A stretch of 64,000 nt of DNA from Colletes latitarsis. Taxonomy: Eukaryota; Arthropoda; Insecta; Hymenoptera; Colletidae. The notes beneath the pieces were generated by a model. The model saw only the letters and a program-made list of their open reading frames with translations. It was not told the DNA's origin and did not search any database. Made by a program: the position numbers and the translations under genes. Position 1 is the stretch's first letter. Every line of letters begins with the position of its first letter. Of the stretch, positions 61,120 through 64,000 are shown piece after piece. Location: the NCBI RefSeq assembly GCF_051014445.1, contig NC_135134.1, positions 22,199,672-22,263,671 on the forward strand, given 5' to 3'.

Positions 61120-64000
61120 GTACCACATTACTATGCGATCCAAACCAGAAAAAACCCAGGATCTGGCCAACAAGGATGTGAAGAATGCGAAAGTATGAGA
61201 CTGAAGAGGGCAAATCCCAGACCTAACCCAGACCTAACATGCGTTATCCTCAAAAATATTGATCGGAACCAGGTTTAATGGACTGTTGCAGTGTGGTACC
61301 GCATTACTACGTGATCTAAACCATAAAAGGCCAAGAATCCGGCCATCAAGTATGAGATGTATGCGAAAGTATGAGCCTGATGAGACCAAATCCCAGCCCT
61401 AACCTAGACCTAACATGCGTTATCCTCTAAAATATTGATCGTGACCGGGTTTAGTCGACTGTTTCAGTGTGGTACCACATTACTATGTGATCCAAACCAG
61501 AAAAACCCCAGGATCTGGCCAACAAGGATGTGAAGAATGCGAAAGTATGAGACTGAAGAGGGCAAATCCCAGACCTAACCCAGACCTAACAAGAGTTATC
61601 TTCTAAATTATTGATCAAAACCAGGTTTACTGGACTGTTTCAGTGTGGTACCACATTGCTACGTGATCCAAAGCAGTGAAAGCCCAGAATCTGGCCAACA
61701 AGTATGAGAAATATGCGAAATCACGATCCTGATGATGGGCAAATCCTAGACCTAACCGAGACCATAACATGCGTTATCCTCAAAAATATTGATCGGAACC
61801 AGGTTTAATGGACTGTTTCAGTGTGGTACCGCATTACTACCTGATCTAAACCATAAAAGGCCAAGAATCCGGCCATCAAGTATGAGATATATGCGAAAGT
61901 ATGAGCCTGATGAGTGCAAATCACAGACCTAACCTAGACCTAACATGCGTTATCCTCTAAAATATTGACCGGGACCAGGATTATCCGACTGTTTCAGTGT
62001 GGTACCACATTACTACGTGATCCAAACCAGAAAAAGCCCAGGATCTGGCCATCAAGTATGAGAAATATGCGAATGTATGAGCCTGATGAGACCAAATCCC
62101 AGCCCTAACCTAGACCTAACATGCGTTATCCTCTAAAATATTGATCGTGACCGGGTTTAGTCGACTGTTTCAGTGTGGTACCACATTACTATGTGATCCA
62201 AACCAGAAAAAACCCAGGATCTGGCCAACAAGGATGTGAAGAATGCGAAAGTATGAGACTGAAGAGGGCAAATCCCAGACCTAACCAAGACCTAACAAGA
62301 GTTATCTTCTAAATTATTGATCAAAACCAGGTTTACTGGACTGTTTCAGTGTGGTACCACATTGCTACGTGATCCAAAGCAGTGAAAGCCCAGAATCTGG
62401 CCAACAAGTATGAGAAATATGCGAAATCACGAGCCTGATGATGGGCAAATCCTAGACCTAACCGAGACCATAACATGCGTTATCCTCAAAAATATTGATC
62501 GGAACCAGGTTCAATGGACTGTTTCAGTGTGGTACCGCATTACTACGTGATCTAAACCATAAAAGGCCAAGAATCCGGCCATCAAGTATGAGATATATGC
62601 GAAAGTATGAGCCTGATGAGTGCAAATCCCAGACCTAACCTAGACCTAACATGCGTTATCCTCTAAAATATTGACCGAGACCAGGATTAGTCGACTGTTT
62701 CAGTGTGGTACCACATTACTACGTGATCCAAACCAGAAAAAGCCCAGGATCTGGCCATCAAGTATGAGAAATATGCGAATGTATGAGCCTGATGAGACCA
62801 AATCCCAGCACTAACCTAGACCTAACATGCGTTATCCTCTAAAATATTGATCGTGACCGGGTTTAGTCGACTGTTTCAGTGTGGTACCACATTACTATGT
62901 GATCCAAACCAGAAAAAACCCAGGATCTGGCCAACAAGGATGTGAAGAATGCGAAAGTATGAGACTGAAGAGGGCAAATCCCAGACCTAACCCAGACCTA
63001 ACAAGAGTTATCTTCTAAATTATTGATCAAAACCAGGTTTACTGGACTGTTACAGTGTGGTACCACATTGCTACGTGATCCAAAACAGTGAAAGCCCAGA
63101 ATCTGGCCAACAAGAATGAGAAATATGCGAAATCACGAGCCTGATGATGGGCAAATCCTAGACCTAACCGAGACCATAACATGCGCTATCCTCAAAAATA
63201 TTGATCGGAACCAGGTTTAATGGACTGTTTCAGTGTGGTACCGCATTACTACGTGATCTAAACCAGAAAAAGCCCAGGATCTGGCCATCAAGTATGAGAA
63301 ATATGCGAATGTATGAGCCTGATGAGACCAAATCCCAGCCCTAACCTAGACCTAACATGCGTTATCCTCTAAAATATTGATCGTGACCGGGTTTAGTCGA
63401 CTGTTTCAGTGTGGTACCACATTACTATGTGATCCAAACCAGAAAAAACCCAGGATCTGGCCAACAAGGATGTGAAGAATGCGAAAGTATGAGACTGAAG
63501 AGGGCAAATCCCAGACCTAACCCAGACCTAACAAGAGTTATCTTCTAAATTATTGATCAAAACCAGGTTTACTGGACTGTTTCATTGTGGTACCACATTG
63601 CTACGTGATCCAAAGCAGTGAAAGCCCAAAAATCTGGCCAACAAGTATGAGAAATATGCGAAATCACGAGCCTGATGATGGGCAAATCCTAGACCTAACC
63701 GAGACCATAACATGCGTTATCCTCAAAAATATTGATCGGAACCAGGTTTAATGGACTGTTTCAGTGTGGTACCGCATTACTACGTGATCTAAACCATAAA
63801 AGGCCAAGTATCCGGCCATCAAGTATGAGATATATGCGAAAGTATGAGCCTGATGGGTGCAAATCCCAGACCTAACCTAGACCTAACATGCGTTATCCTC
63901 TAAAATATTGACCGAGATCAGGATTAGTCGACTGTTTCAGTGTGGTACCACATTACTACGTGATCCAAACCAGAAAAAGCCCAGGATCTGGCCATCAAGT
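61120..64000. repeat. 4-mer higher-order repeat (706 bp) array
   Basis: Four distinct monomers repeat at 706 bp (4 x 176 + 2). The marker AAGAGTTATCTTCTAAAT starts at 61591, 62297, 63003 and 63533, that is spacings of 706, 706 and 530. The two extra bases per unit sit in the monomer with GATGATGGGCAAATCC and CCGAGACCATAACATG. The other members carry AACAAGGATGTGAAG, CCATAAAAGGCCAAGAATCC and GAGACCAAATCCCAGC. The array runs off the window. Confidence 0.9.

Larger units (their letters stand above)
17349..64000. repeat. 176 bp satellite array, right part
   Basis: The same satellite continues after the retrotransposon for about 265 monomers in the same orientation and leaves the window at the right edge. 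The ATGCGTTATCC landmark stays almost in register (for example 19669, 53995, 54171, 56312, 63888). The small drift is explained by a 31 bp duplication near 56200 and by a few monomers with 1-2 extra bases. No gene, RNA gene or second mobile element was seen in this stretch. It is organised into the higher-order repeat blocks listed separately. Confidence 0.97.

Noticed and set aside
1..64000. CRISPR-like array
   Set aside because: The whole 176 bp is repeated and there are no unique spacers; the unit is far longer than a CRISPR repeat-spacer unit.
1..64000. Centromere CENP-B box
   Set aside because: TTCGATCAATATT on the minus strand of the monomer resembles only the first bases of TTCGNNNNANNCGGG and lacks the CGGG part.
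1..64000. rDNA context for the R1-clade element
   Set aside because: R1 proper inserts in 28S rDNA, but the flanks here are pure satellite with no rRNA sequence.
1..64000. tRNA-derived SINE origin or RNA polymerase III promoter in the monomer
   Set aside because: No convincing A box and B box pair or cloverleaf was recognised in the monomer on either strand.

Overview
The window is almost entirely one tandem satellite DNA, broken once by a short, GC-rich piece of an insect-type non-LTR retrotransposon. No host protein-coding gene, rRNA or tRNA is visible. The retrotransposon fragment encodes an R1-clade reverse-transcriptase C-terminus with a CCHC knuckle, a lineage of arthropod genomes. Its wording looks to me closest to hymenopteran R1-like proteins, but that is recollection and not a search, so 'insect, perhaps Hymenoptera' is an inference. 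A long homogeneous array of about 176 bp monomers suits constitutive heterochromatin: pericentromeric, centromeric or subtelomeric. The sequence does not say which.

Layout. 1-15742 and 17349-64000 are head-to-tail copies of a 176 bp monomer, roughly 354 copies, all in one orientation and nearly in phase throughout. The array leaves the window at both ends. Neighbouring monomers differ, but blocks of many monomers recur at fixed offsets, giving a patchwork of higher-order repeats (HORs): a 20-mer (3520 bp) at 7641-15199; an 18-mer (about 3168 bp) at 19270-25552; a block recurring at 3344 bp (25620-30559); a 13-mer (2291 bp) at 33410-43100, itself inside a 5109 bp repeat; a 26-monomer offset (4576 bp) joining 43411-45340 to 47987-49916; a 6-mer (1056 bp) at 45335-47446; a 12-monomer repeat (about 2110 bp) at 53000-56690 with a 31 bp internal tandem duplication; and a 4-mer (706 bp) at 61120-64000.

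The insertion (15743-17348, minus strand) is a 5'-truncated R1-clade element. It has a 29-nt poly(A) tail (poly-T on the plus strand), a structured GC-rich 3' UTR of about 510 bp, an ORF2 C-terminal remnant with one in-frame stop, and a perfect 18 bp target-site duplication (TSD). Removing the element and one TSD copy restores a normal monomer.

Most worth following up: (i) each monomer carries a degenerate insect-telomere-like motif (CCTAACCTAGACCTAAC), and the element entered exactly at its CC/T step, the junction I recall for telomere-specific TRAS relatives of R1; (ii) two hairpins in the element's 3' UTR share an identical 7-nt loop on different stems; (iii) most monomers carry a 12 bp perfect palindrome, TGTGGTACCACA; (iv) several HOR lengths sit side by side, with recombination junctions still readable. 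All repeat boundaries and copy counts were read by eye and are approximate to a few tens of bases.
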